From: Paraburkholderia sabiae
GTDB taxonomy: Bacteria > Pseudomonadota > Gammaproteobacteria > Burkholderiales > Burkholderiaceae
NCBI RefSeq assembly: GCF_030412785.1
Contig: NZ_CP125296.1
Location: forward strand, 2,232,001 to 2,296,000
Direction: 5' to 3'
Length of the DNA stretch: 64,000 bases
Below, piece by piece: positions 44,237 to 52,551 of this stretch (its first letter is position 1; every line of letters starts with the position of its first letter). A model generated the notes under the pieces. That model was given only the letters and a program-made list of their open reading frames with translations. It had not been told where the DNA came from and did no database searches. The translations under genes and the position numbers were made by a program.

Positions 44237-44411
44237 TGCAGTTTCCCAAAAAGTTTCCGGAGCTTCGCCGGCATGCGTTGGTCGATGCGTGAGTCAGTTT
44301 CCATTTATATCGGATCACTAACTAACGCGTTGCGATAATTAACTGCCAGTTCTCGAATCACCTGCCTGACAACAACCACCGGCCGTTCCCCGGAAGCGAC
44401 CTTTCAACCCC

Positions 44412-44435
44412 GGTTGCCGCATCACTGCGGCAACC
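44412..44435 (-). terminator. stem-loop between ATPase and binding-protein genes
   Basis: Perfect 9-base arms GGTTGCCGC and GCGGCAACC enclose a 6-base loop, seven bases after the ATPase stop codon on the minus strand. It either ends the upstream operon or stabilises its 3' end. No long T-run follows. Confidence 0.65.
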
Positions 44436-44442
44436 TTCGTGC

Positions 44443-45570
44443 TTATCTTTCGAGCGGCGTTAGCGATACACCGGGAAGCGCTTCGGTGCGGATGCGTGCT
44501 TCGGCCGGTACACGAATCGCGTCACACCGCTCGTCCGAGGTAATCAGCGCACACGCCAGCTGACGTAGGCTCACGCTGCCGAGCGGCTGCTTTTCCGCGC
44601 CGACGACAGTGAGTTGCTCGATTGCAGGGTTGTGCGTCAGCATCGAAATCGCTTCCTCGATCGTCGTGCCGGCCACAACATGATTTCCTGCCGATGCCAC
44701 GCCTGCGCGCAACGGCGTCATCACCGACTCGACACAGACGACCCGCCCACGATTCACCTGCTTCACGAAGTTCGTGACGTACTCGTCGGCGGGCCGCAGT
44801 ACGATGTCCTGCTTCGTGCCTTGCTGCACGATGCAGCCGTCGCGCAGGATCGCGATCTGATCGCCAAGGCGGAGCGCTTCGTCGAGGTCGTGCGTGATGA
44901 AGACGATCGTCTTCCTGATTTCCTTCTGAAGATCCAGCAGCACGGTCTGCATGTCCATGCGGATCAGCGGATCGAGCGCGGAATACGCTTCGTCCATCAG
45001 CAGAACGGGCGCATCCATCGCAAGTGCCCGCGCGAGACCGACGCGCTGCTGCATGCCGCCCGACAGCTGATTCGGAAAGCGCTGCTCGAAGCCCTTGAGG
45101 CCGACGCGTTCGATCCAGCGCATCGCTGTCTCAACGGCGGCATGGCGCTTCACGCCGCAGATTTCGAGGCCGTAAATCACGTTGTCGAGCACATTGCGAT
45201 GCGGGAGCAGCGCGAACTTCTGGAATACCATCGCGGTCTGGCGTCGGCGGAATTCGCGCAATCCGCGAAAGCCCATCTTGCAGACATCGACGCCGCCAAT
45301 CAGCACTTCCCCGGCAGTCGGATCGATCAGGCGATTGATGTGCCGGATGAGCGTCGACTTGCCCGACCCCGAGAGGCCCATGATCACCTGAATGGAGCCG
45401 GCCGGAATATCCAGGTTGATGTCTCGCAGTCCAAGGACATGACCGGTCTCTTTCAGCAACTCGGCTTTCGACAAACCGTTCTTGACGGCTTCGACATAGG
45501 ATGCGGCCTTGGGTCCGAAGATCTTGTACAGATGCTGGATGCGGATGCCGCCGGATTGAATGTCAGCCAT
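44443..45570 (-). CDS. ABC transporter ATPase, ProV/OpuAA-like
   Basis: This 375-residue ATPase has the ProV-type N-terminal extension (IQHLYKIFGPKAASYVEAVK), Walker A GLSGSGKST, Q loop AMVFQKFALLPHRNV, signature LSGGMQQRVGLARAL and Walker B VLLMDEAYSALDP. The C-terminal part of about 110 residues resembles a reduced CBS-type regulatory region (VCVESVMTPLRAGVASAGNH; TTIEEAISMLTH). It energises uptake of betaine-like compounds. AGGAGG lies six bases before the ATG, and its start overlaps the end of the permease gene by eight bases. Confidence 0.92.
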   Translation of the reverse strand: MADIQSGGIRIQHLYKIFGPKAASYVEAVKNGLSKAELLKETGHVLGLRDINLDIPAGSIQVIMGLSGSGKSTLIRHINRLIDPTAGEVLIGGVDVCKMGFRGLREFRRRQTAMVFQKFALLPHRNVLDNVIYGLEICGVKRHAAVETAMRWIERVGLKGFEQRFPNQLSGGMQQRVGLARALAMDAPVLLMDEAYSALDPLIRMDMQTVLLDLQKEIRKTIVFITHDLDEALRLGDQIAILRDGCIVQQGTKQDIVLRPADEYVTNFVKQVNRGRVVCVESVMTPLRAGVASAGNHVVAGTTIEEAISMLTHNPAIEQLTVVGAEKQPLGSVSLRQLACALITSDERCDAIRVPAEARIRTEALPGVSLTPLER

Positions 45571-46450
45571 GGACCACCTCCTGATGCTTTTGGAGCCGCT
45601 TGCCATATGCCTGACTCACGCGGTCGAAGATCACCGCGATACCCACGATAGCAAGTCCGTTGAAGATACCGAGTGTGAAGTACTGGTTCGCGATGGCTTT
45701 CAGAACCGGCTGCCCCAGTCCCTGAACGCCGATCATCGCTGCGACGACGACCATCGCCAGCGCCATCATGATGGTCTGATTGACACCCGCCATGATGGTC
45801 GGCAGCGCCAGCGGCAACTGAACCTTCAGCAACCGTTGCCAGCCCGACGAACCGAATGCGTCGGCGGCTTCGAGAATGTCGCGGTCGACCAGCCGGATGC
45901 CGAGACTGGTGAGCCGGATCATCGGCGGAATCGCGTAGATGACGACGGCAATCAGGCCAGGCACACGTCCGATACCGAGCAGCATCACGACGGGAATCAG
46001 ATAAACGAAGCTCGGCATGGTTTGCATCACGTCGAGGATCGGGTCCACCAGTTTGCGTATGCGGTCCGACTTCGCCATCAGAATGCCGATCGGCAAGCCG
46101 ATGACAATCGACAGGAACGTGCACACGAAAATCATCGACACAGTGCGCATCGTGTCCTGCCACATGTCGAGGTAGCCGATCAGCGTGAGCGTGACGAAGC
46201 AGCCGAGCACCACCTTCCAGTTTCTGCTGGCACCCCAGGCGATGACCAGCACGAGCAGCATGATTACGGGCCACGGCGTTTGCGTCATGAACCTCTCTGC
46301 CGCCATCAGGAACTCCTGCAGCGGATGGAAGAAGCTGTCGATGGGGTCACCGTATGCCGCCGTGAATGCACGGAAGCCGTCATCGATCGAACGCTTCATA
46401 TGCAGAAGCGCCTCGTCCTGCATATGCGGGAATTTGTTTATCCAGTCCAT
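45563..46450 (-). CDS. ABC transporter permease, ProW/OpuAB-like
   Basis: This 295-residue inner-membrane protein has an N-terminal extension (DWINKFPHMQDEALLHMKRS) typical of ProW, then about six transmembrane segments. The EAA-loop region is RDILEAADAFGSSGWQRLLK, then VQLPLALPTIMAGVNQTIMM. GGAGGAA precedes the ATG at 46450; upstream ATGs at 46462 and 46465 overlap that site. It forms the importer with the ATPase and binding-protein genes downstream. The 59-base gap to the oxidase gene upstream suggests one transcript with the catabolic genes. Confidence 0.92.
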   Translation of the reverse strand: MDWINKFPHMQDEALLHMKRSIDDGFRAFTAAYGDPIDSFFHPLQEFLMAAERFMTQTPWPVIMLLVLVIAWGASRNWKVVLGCFVTLTLIGYLDMWQDTMRTVSMIFVCTFLSIVIGLPIGILMAKSDRIRKLVDPILDVMQTMPSFVYLIPVVMLLGIGRVPGLIAVVIYAIPPMIRLTSLGIRLVDRDILEAADAFGSSGWQRLLKVQLPLALPTIMAGVNQTIMMALAMVVVAAMIGVQGLGQPVLKAIANQYFTLGIFNGLAIVGIAVIFDRVSQAYGKRLQKHQEVVHG

Positions 46451-46509
46451 GTGTTCCTCCATCATTCAATCGCCAGTCGGCGCCACCTGTCTCGCGACGC
46501 GAATCGTGA

Positions 46510-47835
46510 TTACTCCGCTCCGGCCGACCATTCCTTCATGCTGAGATTCGCCGTTGCGCCTATCGTCAGGAAAGGTTGCGGCGGCAGCCGCTTCGGTGCT
46601 GCAAAACCCCGGAAGACCTGAACGAGCCACGAATCCTGACCGAACGCGGCCTCGGCGGCAGCGATTCCCGACGCGGTCGCTTTCGTCGCACCCACTCCAT
46701 TGCAAGCGATTGCGGCAAAGACACCGGGCTCGATCTCGCCGAAAGCCGGGACGCCGTTCCAGGTCAGTGCCATCGCACCCGCCCATCGGTATTCCATCGG
46801 CATGCCTTTCAGCATGGGGAAACGCGTCTCGAACTTGCGGTCGTGCACGCGGCCGGCGCGTGCAATTGCGCTTTTGCTCACCTGCATGCGAGGGTTGTAG
46901 GTGTATCGCGAGCGAATCAGAATACGGTCGCCCTTGTCGCCTTCGACGCGACGCACAGTCGTTCCCATCGGGAATGCAGGCGTGGCCGCCCATGAACGCT
47001 GACCACCGAGCCGTTTCGGATCGAACGCTTCCGTCATCGACGCGTAGGTATAGACGTGCAGAAGCTGTCCAAGGAAGAGTCCGAAGCTCTGCGCCTGTCC
47101 GTTGTTCGCGAGGATGATTTTCCCGGCATTGACAGACCCTTTGGGCGTCTTGATCAGCCACGACGCGCCCTGTCGTTCGAACGACAGAGCAGGTGTGTTC
47201 TCGTAAAGCTTCACAGGGTCATCGAACGAGTCGGCCAGTCCCCTGATGTAAGCGGCGGGCTGAATGATGACGGTCCCTGGCGTGAAAATCGCCGACGTGA
47301 ACGACTTCGTTCCCGTCACAGCGGCAATCTCGTTCGCATCGAGAAGCCTGTACGGTTCGTTCACCTTGTCCAGTTGCTTCGCGTAAGACGAGACGTGCTC
47401 GTCGCCTTGCAGCCCCAACGCGACGTTGTATTTGCCGCAAGGATCGAAAACGTCTTTGCCCCAGCCCTTTTCGTTGGCCAGATCCTGCGCGAGAGCAATT
47501 GCGATGCGATGGACCTTGATATCGTGGCGTCGCTCGTTGGTATCGGACCCGCCGTAGTCTTCGGACGAAACTTCGTGAGGCAGGTCGATGATGAAACCGG
47601 AATTGCGCCCTGTCGCGCCCTCCGCGATTTCTCCCGCTTCCAGAATGACGACTTTGAGACGCGGGTCGAGTTGCGAGAGACGCCTTGCCGCCGACAGCCC
47701 CGCAAAGCCTCCGCCAATCACCACGATGTCGGCATTCACTGCGCGATTGAGCGGCGGGCGCGGCATCCTGGGCGGCAGCATGGACACCCACCCTGACTGG
47801 CCGAGATGCTGCGGAAGTTTGCTCGCTACGAACAT
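46510..47835 (-). CDS. FAD-dependent amine/amino-acid oxidoreductase (DAO family)
   Basis: This 441-residue protein of the D-amino-acid oxidase/sarcosine oxidase family has the FAD motif VVIGGGFAGLSAARRLSQLD, then VVILEAGEIAEGATGRNSGF, and the C-terminal flavin contact GVFAAIACNGVGATKATASG. The N-terminal leader SGWVSMLPPRMPRPPLNRAV precedes the Rossmann fold, as in the PuuB/OrdL-like branch, which supports the ATG at 47835 rather than the one at 47781. It should oxidise a secondary or tertiary amine to an imine, releasing formaldehyde or an aldehyde. In this locus it may act on the N-methyl compound left by the Rieske demethylase. The substrate is unproven. Confidence 0.88.
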   Translation of the reverse strand: MFVASKLPQHLGQSGWVSMLPPRMPRPPLNRAVNADIVVIGGGFAGLSAARRLSQLDPRLKVVILEAGEIAEGATGRNSGFIIDLPHEVSSEDYGGSDTNERRHDIKVHRIAIALAQDLANEKGWGKDVFDPCGKYNVALGLQGDEHVSSYAKQLDKVNEPYRLLDANEIAAVTGTKSFTSAIFTPGTVIIQPAAYIRGLADSFDDPVKLYENTPALSFERQGASWLIKTPKGSVNAGKIILANNGQAQSFGLFLGQLLHVYTYASMTEAFDPKRLGGQRSWAATPAFPMGTTVRRVEGDKGDRILIRSRYTYNPRMQVSKSAIARAGRVHDRKFETRFPMLKGMPMEYRWAGAMALTWNGVPAFGEIEPGVFAAIACNGVGATKATASGIAAAEAAFGQDSWLVQVFRGFAAPKRLPPQPFLTIGATANLSMKEWSAGAE

Positions 47836-47853
47836 GATAGTTAGCCCAGGTCC

Positions 47854-48747
47854 TTAAACGGCAAGCTTTTCGCGCTCGACCAGTTCGCCGAGCGCGCTGC
47901 GCAGGGCGTCGGCCTTCCTTGCGGAAAGCCGTGCGAGCGGACGACGCGGATTTCCCGCTCCATAACCCGTCATTTCCGCGGCGGCATAGACGGACTGCAC
48001 GTAGTCGCCTTCCCAGATCAGCGACATGGCAGGCTCCAGGAGTCGCCAGAGTTCTCTCGCATCGTCCCAGCGATGTTCCTGGGCTGCCGTGACGAACTGC
48101 GTGCACGTCTTCGGGGCAAAGTTCGCGCCGCCCCAGATGAGCCCGCGCACGCCCGCATACATTGCGTACGGCATGAGCGGGTCCGCGCCGTTCATCACCG
48201 GAAGCCCTGTGCGAACGAGCGCTGCCTGTTTGCTCAAATCTCCGCTGCTGTCCTTCACCGCGAGGAATTCGGGAATCTCGCAGAGACGGCGCAGGAGCAA
48301 CGGCGTGATTTCCACGCCAACGGCCTGCGGCACGTTGTAGCCGATGACAGGCAGGCCGGCACGCGCGACGGCGGCATAGAAATCGAATACACCGTCGTCG
48401 TCCGTCGGTCCTTCGAAGAACGGCGGCAGCACCATCACCGCGCCAGCACCGCAATCGGCTGCATGACGCGTGCGCTCCACCACGTCATCGACGAGCAGCG
48501 CGGAGGTCTGCGCGATGATGCGTGCCCGCCCGTCGATCACCTTCGCGCCGAACGCGACCAGCGCTTTCGATTCTTCCTGCGACAGATACACGTGCATGCC
48601 CGTGCCCGAGCTGAGCACGAAACCGCGTATGCCCGCCGCGAGATATCGTTCGATGAGCTGTTCGAGTCGCGCGTGATCCGGTTTTCCATCGTTATTAAAA
48701 GGAGTACTAATCGCCAGATTGATGCCAGTAAAGGAGAAATCTTTCAT
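47854..48747 (-). CDS. DapA/N-acetylneuraminate lyase family protein
   Basis: This 297-residue TIM-barrel lyase has a Schiff-base Lys in EFLAVKDSSGDLSKQ, the catalytic Tyr in VIGYNVPQAVGVEITP, and a substrate-carboxylate loop SSGTGMHVYLSQEE in place of the usual GTTGE-type loop (Ser-Gly-Thr-Gly). Family members carry out aldol cleavage or dehydration/deamination of 2-oxo acids; one known role is deamination in hydroxyproline breakdown. It is four bases downstream of the aldehyde dehydrogenase gene and 18 upstream of the oxidase gene, so the three form one unit. The reaction cannot be fixed from sequence alone. Confidence 0.9.
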   Translation of the reverse strand: MKDFSFTGINLAISTPFNNDGKPDHARLEQLIERYLAAGIRGFVLSSGTGMHVYLSQEESKALVAFGAKVIDGRARIIAQTSALLVDDVVERTRHAADCGAGAVMVLPPFFEGPTDDDGVFDFYAAVARAGLPVIGYNVPQAVGVEITPLLLRRLCEIPEFLAVKDSSGDLSKQAALVRTGLPVMNGADPLMPYAMYAGVRGLIWGGANFAPKTCTQFVTAAQEHRWDDARELWRLLEPAMSLIWEGDYVQSVYAAAEMTGYGAGNPRRPLARLSARKADALRSALGELVEREKLAV

Positions 48748-48751
48748 GTCG

Positions 48752-50251
48752 TTACTCGTCGTCCGCTTCGTTGTCGTTCAGGTCGAGCCAGATAGTCTTC
48801 AACTGCGTGTACTGGTCATGCGCATGGAGCGAGTTGTCACGTCCGCCGAAACCCGACTGCTTGAATCCGCCGAATGGGGTCGTGATATCGCCTTCACCGA
48901 ATGAGTTCACTGTCACGGTGCCCGCTCGCAGTGCACGCGCCGCACGCAATGCGCGCTTTCCATTGCCCGCGAACACGGACGCTGCAAGACCGTAGTCAGT
49001 GTCGTTCGCGATGTCGATGGCTTCCTGCAAGCTGCTTACCGTGATGACCGACAGAATCGGCCCGAAGATTTCTTCGCGAGCGTGCTTTGCGTCATTGCTT
49101 TCGACGTCGATGATGGTCGGATGCACGTAGCGCCCTTCGCTCGTCTGTCCGCCGCAGAGGACGTTGATATCGCCCGACAGATACGACTGCACTTTCTCGT
49201 AGTGCTGCGGCGAAACGAGCGGTCCGATCCGGTTGGCCGGGTCCAAAGGATCGCCGACGCGCCATTCCCCGGCGAGCTTCATGATCCGGTCCAGCAGTGG
49301 TCCCTTGATGTCGCGATGGACGATGAGCCGCGAAATCGCCGAACAGTTCTCGCCCATGTTCCAGAGCGCACCATTGACGATGTGGCCTGCCACTGCGTCG
49401 AGGTCGGTCGCGTCGGACATCACGATGCAGGGGTTTTTCCCGCCCATCTCGAGCACGATCTCTTTGAGGTTGCTTTCGGCGGAATAGGAAAGGAAGCGGC
49501 GACCCGTATCGGTGGAACCCGTAAACGACACCATATCGATGTCGCGATGACGCCCGATCGGCTCGCCCACTGCGGGACCTGTGCCCGTCACGACATTGAA
49601 CACACCGGCGGGAATGCCCGCTTCGAGCGCGAGTTCGGCGACCCGCATCGTCGTAAGCGATGTTTCTTCGGCTGGCTTCACGACGAGCGAACACCCTGCC
49701 GCCAGTGACGGACCGATTTTCCACGCAAGCATCAGCAGCGGAAAATTCCACGGCAGTACGAGGCCGACGACACCCACCGGCTCGCGCACGATCATCGAAA
49801 TGTGACTGTCCGAGGCCGGCGAAACCTGGTCGTAGATCTTGTCGATGGCTTCCGCGTGCCAACGCAGCACATTGATCGTTTCGGGAACGTCGACGGTCTG
49901 ACAATCGAAGATCGTCTTGCCTGCATCGAGACTCTCCATGACCGAGAGTTCCAGCGCGTTCTCTTCGATGAGATCGGCGAGCCGAAGCATCGCCTGTTTG
50001 CGCGCGGCGGGATGCAGCTTCGACCAGCGTCCGTCCTCGAATGCCGTGCGAGCGCTCACGACCGCCGCATCCACGTCGGCCCTGGCGCAAGCGGGCACGT
50101 CGGCGAGTTGCTCGCCCGTCGCCGGATTGAACGTCGCAAACGTCTCGCCGGATGCCGCGGCGCAAGCCTTGCCATCGATGATGACCCGGCTCGGCAACTT
50201 CAATTCACGAGCGATGTTGTGATATTCGCTCCCGGACAGCAAATCAGTCAT
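48752..50251 (-). CDS. NAD(P)-dependent aldehyde dehydrogenase, PuuC-like
   Basis: This 499-residue ALDH shows PWNFPLLMLAWKIGPSLAAG and the substrate/cofactor loop FTGSTDTGRRF. General base Glu is in LEMGGKNPCIV, and the catalytic-loop position reads NMGENCSAISRLIVHRD with the nucleophile Cys in ENCSA. The C-terminus GGFKQSGFGGRDNSLHAHDQ, then YTQLKTIWLDL, resembles gamma-glutamyl-aminobutyraldehyde dehydrogenase PuuC and related betaine/aminoaldehyde dehydrogenases. It probably oxidises an aminoaldehyde or semialdehyde formed by the neighbouring oxidase or lyase. It is preceded by the GntR regulator gene 62 bases upstream. Confidence 0.92.
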   Translation of the reverse strand: MTDLLSGSEYHNIARELKLPSRVIIDGKACAAASGETFATFNPATGEQLADVPACARADVDAAVVSARTAFEDGRWSKLHPAARKQAMLRLADLIEENALELSVMESLDAGKTIFDCQTVDVPETINVLRWHAEAIDKIYDQVSPASDSHISMIVREPVGVVGLVLPWNFPLLMLAWKIGPSLAAGCSLVVKPAEETSLTTMRVAELALEAGIPAGVFNVVTGTGPAVGEPIGRHRDIDMVSFTGSTDTGRRFLSYSAESNLKEIVLEMGGKNPCIVMSDATDLDAVAGHIVNGALWNMGENCSAISRLIVHRDIKGPLLDRIMKLAGEWRVGDPLDPANRIGPLVSPQHYEKVQSYLSGDINVLCGGQTSEGRYVHPTIIDVESNDAKHAREEIFGPILSVITVSSLQEAIDIANDTDYGLAASVFAGNGKRALRAARALRAGTVTVNSFGEGDITTPFGGFKQSGFGGRDNSLHAHDQYTQLKTIWLDLNDNEADDE

Positions 50252-50313
50252 ATCAGTCTCTCAGTGATGCAGGGTTGCATGAGGAACCGAGCAGCCACTC
50301 CCGGTTCGCAAGG

Positions 50314-51039
50314 CTAAAAATTGATCGGCACGTCGACACCATCCGGCGCGACATACGACGCCATGTTTCGTCGCGCGAGATACACATGCGCACGCACGAT
50401 TTCGCCGGCGGTATCGGCATCACGTCGCTGAATCGCATCGATGATGTCCTCGTGCTGCTGCACCGCTTCCGCGAGGTCGGCGTCCATGCGCTCGTCTCGC
50501 GGCTGATAAAACGTCTTGCCTAGCCGCGCATGATCGATCAGCAGCCGGCACAGGCTCGGCAACAAATACGGGTTGTGCGCCATCTTTCCGATCGCGAGGT
50601 GAAACCCGTCATTCTGCAAAACCCGCTCGTCGACATCGACCCCTTCCACTGCCGCGCGAAACCGTTCCTGGATTCGCTTCAAACCATCGATCTCGGCTTG
50701 CGTTGCGTGAACGGCCGCCAGCTTGGTCGTCGCGACGTATATCAGCGGCGCCGCCAGAAAATAATTACGCAGCGAGTCGTAATTCATCGACGCCACGCGC
50801 GCCGCGCGATTCGCTTCCAGTTCGATGTAGCCCTCGGCAGCCATCTGCCGCATCAGTTCGCGCACGGGCGGTCGCGAGAGCCCGAACTCCTCGGCCAGTG
50901 CCACTTCGTCAAGCGACGCGCCCGGCGCCAGTTCCATGCTCAGAATGCGGTGGCGCAGCGCCTGTCCCAGAACTGATTTGCGATCGGGGGACGAAGCCTG
51001 GCCATCCTCCCGCTCGAGTTCGACGATGTTCGTCTTCAT
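50314..51039 (-). CDS. GntR family regulator (FadR/FCD subfamily)
   Basis: This 241-residue protein has a winged helix (SVLGQALRHRILSMELAPGA, then SLDEVALAEEFGLSRPPVRE) and an all-helical FCD effector domain. Candidate metal or ligand residues are in LQNDGFHLAIGKMAHNPYLL and AVQQHEDIIDAIQRRDADTA. AGGAGAGCGC directly precedes the ATG at 51039; the frame extends to 51117 without domain content. It heads the minus-strand operon and is divergent from the reductase/DddP-like/cupin operon, so it is the natural controller of both sides. Confidence 0.92.
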   Translation of the reverse strand: MKTNIVELEREDGQASSPDRKSVLGQALRHRILSMELAPGASLDEVALAEEFGLSRPPVRELMRQMAAEGYIELEANRAARVASMNYDSLRNYFLAAPLIYVATTKLAAVHATQAEIDGLKRIQERFRAAVEGVDVDERVLQNDGFHLAIGKMAHNPYLLPSLCRLLIDHARLGKTFYQPRDERMDADLAEAVQQHEDIIDAIQRRDADTAGEIVRAHVYLARRNMASYVAPDGVDVPINF

Positions 51040-51076
51040 GCGCTCTCCTGTTGCAACTATCGTGTGTCTACAAATT

Positions 51077-51098
51077 GTATTCGTCAAGCCGACAATAC
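51077..51098. promoter_or_regulatory. imperfect dyad in the GntR/reductase divergent region
   Basis: GTATTCGTC and GACAATAC form an 8-base dyad with one bulged base around a 5-base spacer, about 40-60 bases upstream of the GntR ATG. The position suits an autoregulatory GntR operator. It is about 90 bases from the conserved reductase promoter in the same 314-base gap. Confidence 0.35.
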
Positions 51099-51186
51099 GT
51101 CTAATCAGGGAAGTCACTTAGACGGACGGGTTCGACGGCGTCGAATACGCGTGTGTCGCCAGTGCTCGCGCGACGCATAACCTAAT

Positions 51187-51249
51187 GTAATAGCGCCACG
51201 AAAATAAAGCGCATTGACGCTGATTTACCCGCCACCAATACTCAAGTCA
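51187..51249 (+). promoter_or_regulatory. promoter of the reductase operon, twin of the Rieske promoter
   Basis: GTAATA (51187-51192), six bases, then a 21-base block (51199-51219) identical to that at the Rieske gene and ending in -35 TTGACG (51214-51219). A 17-base spacer follows, then CCAATACTCAAG (51235-51246) with -10 AATACT (51237-51242). Predicted transcription start is near 51249, leaving a leader of about 105 bases before the reductase ATG. The rest of the 314-base gap holds the GntR promoter. Confidence 0.8.
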
Positions 51250-51353
51250 CAGCAACGGTGGCCGCATCGCACGACGGCGATATCAGAAGAACGAGCCCGG
51301 CAACGCGTCCACATTCACGCTGAATCCGCGATTTAGACAACAGGTTTGATGCG

Positions 51354-52484
51354 ATGAACTCGGTAGAAAGAATGTTCGACCCCGCCCCCGAAGCTGACGA
51401 CAGACTCTCGAACGCAAGCACCTGGGAAAGCGGCGGCGCGCTCTGGGCCAGTGGCGAACAGAAGACGCTGACGTGTTGCCGCGTCGTGGACGAGACCCAC
51501 GACGTGAAGAGCTTCGAATTTCGCGTCGGCGATGGTTCGCCCGTGCGGTTCGAGCCTGGCCAGTTCATGACGGTATCGGCTCAGGTGCAGGGACAATCGG
51601 TCGAACGCTGCTACACGATTTCTTCTCCTCCGACGCGCCCCTATCTGCTGTCGATCACCGTCAAGCGCGTACCGGGCGGCACCATGTCGAACTGGCTTCA
51701 CGACAACATGAAGCCCGGCAGCGAGTTGCGCGCATACGGTCCGTCCGGCAGCTTCACGCCGACCGCCGCGCCTGCTGCGAAGTCGTTGTATCTGTCGGCT
51801 GGGTCGGGCGTCACGCCGTTGATGTCGATGACACGCGCGAGCATCGACCTCGGTCTGGACCGCGACATCGTGTTCGTGCATAGCGCGCGGACGCCTGCCG
51901 ACATCGTCTTTCGAAAGGAATTGCAGCGGCTCACCGAGCTTTCTCCGCGCCTGCGGACGTTCTTCGTATGCGAAGGCGTCGGAGATGAAGGCGGCTGGTC
52001 AGGACCGACAGGCCGACTCAGTCTCCGGCTTCTGTCGGAGTGGGTGCCCGATTACATCGAGCGCGAAGTATTCACGTGCGGTCCCGCCGGCTACATGAAC
52101 GCCGCGCGCGGGTTGCTTCGCGAAGGCGGGCACAACCCGGCGCGCTACCACCAGGAAAGCTTCGACATCAGCGCCGGCGTCGCACCGGAGCCCGCTGCAC
52201 CGGCAAACGATGCACCTCAAGCTACTTTCAGCGTCAAGCTCTCGCGCTCATCGCGGACGTTCACGGTGAACGCCGCCGATACGGTGCTCTCTGCCGCGAG
52301 GAAAGCCGGTGTGGCCATTCCATCGTCGTGCAGTCAGGGCATCTGCGGTACGTGCAAGACGAAAGTGCTCGAAGGCACCGTCGACATGAATCACAACGGC
52401 GGCATTCGCGAGCGGGAAGTGCAAAAAGGATTTCGACTGCTTTGCTGCAGCCGTCCGACCTCGGACCTCGTACTCGAGCTTTGA
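51354..52484 (+). CDS. ferredoxin-NAD(P)H reductase, GbcB-like oxygenase reductase
   Basis: This 376-residue electron-transfer protein has an N-terminal FAD domain (PGQFMTVSAQVQGQSVERCY, then TISSPP), an NAD domain (SLYLSAGSGVTPLMSMTRAS; EVFTCGPAGYMNAA) and a C-terminal plant-type [2Fe-2S] ferredoxin with cluster ligands in CSQGICGTCKTK and a last Cys in FRLLCCSRP. The domain order matches GbcB and other reductases of Rieske N-demethylases. It carries the same promoter as the GbcA-like gene at 40783, so the two probably form one enzyme system despite being 9 kb apart. It is the first gene of an operon with the M24 and cupin genes. Confidence 0.92.
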   Translation: MNSVERMFDPAPEADDRLSNASTWESGGALWASGEQKTLTCCRVVDETHDVKSFEFRVGDGSPVRFEPGQFMTVSAQVQGQSVERCYTISSPPTRPYLLSITVKRVPGGTMSNWLHDNMKPGSELRAYGPSGSFTPTAAPAAKSLYLSAGSGVTPLMSMTRASIDLGLDRDIVFVHSARTPADIVFRKELQRLTELSPRLRTFFVCEGVGDEGGWSGPTGRLSLRLLSEWVPDYIEREVFTCGPAGYMNAARGLLREGGHNPARYHQESFDISAGVAPEPAAPANDAPQATFSVKLSRSSRTFTVNAADTVLSAARKAGVAIPSSCSQGICGTCKTKVLEGTVDMNHNGGIREREVQKGFRLLCCSRPTSDLVLEL

Positions 52485-52551
52485 TTGGCGCAAGCATCCC
52501 GGCATCGAACGCGCAGCCCCACACTCAAAACAATGTCTGGAGCAACAAAGA

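Noticed and set aside
46510..50251. Firm assignment of the DAO/DapA/ALDH genes as a hydroxyproline pathway
   Set aside because: The dehydrogenase C-terminus resembles PuuC more than oxoglutarate-semialdehyde dehydrogenase and no epimerase is present, so it is kept only as an alternative.
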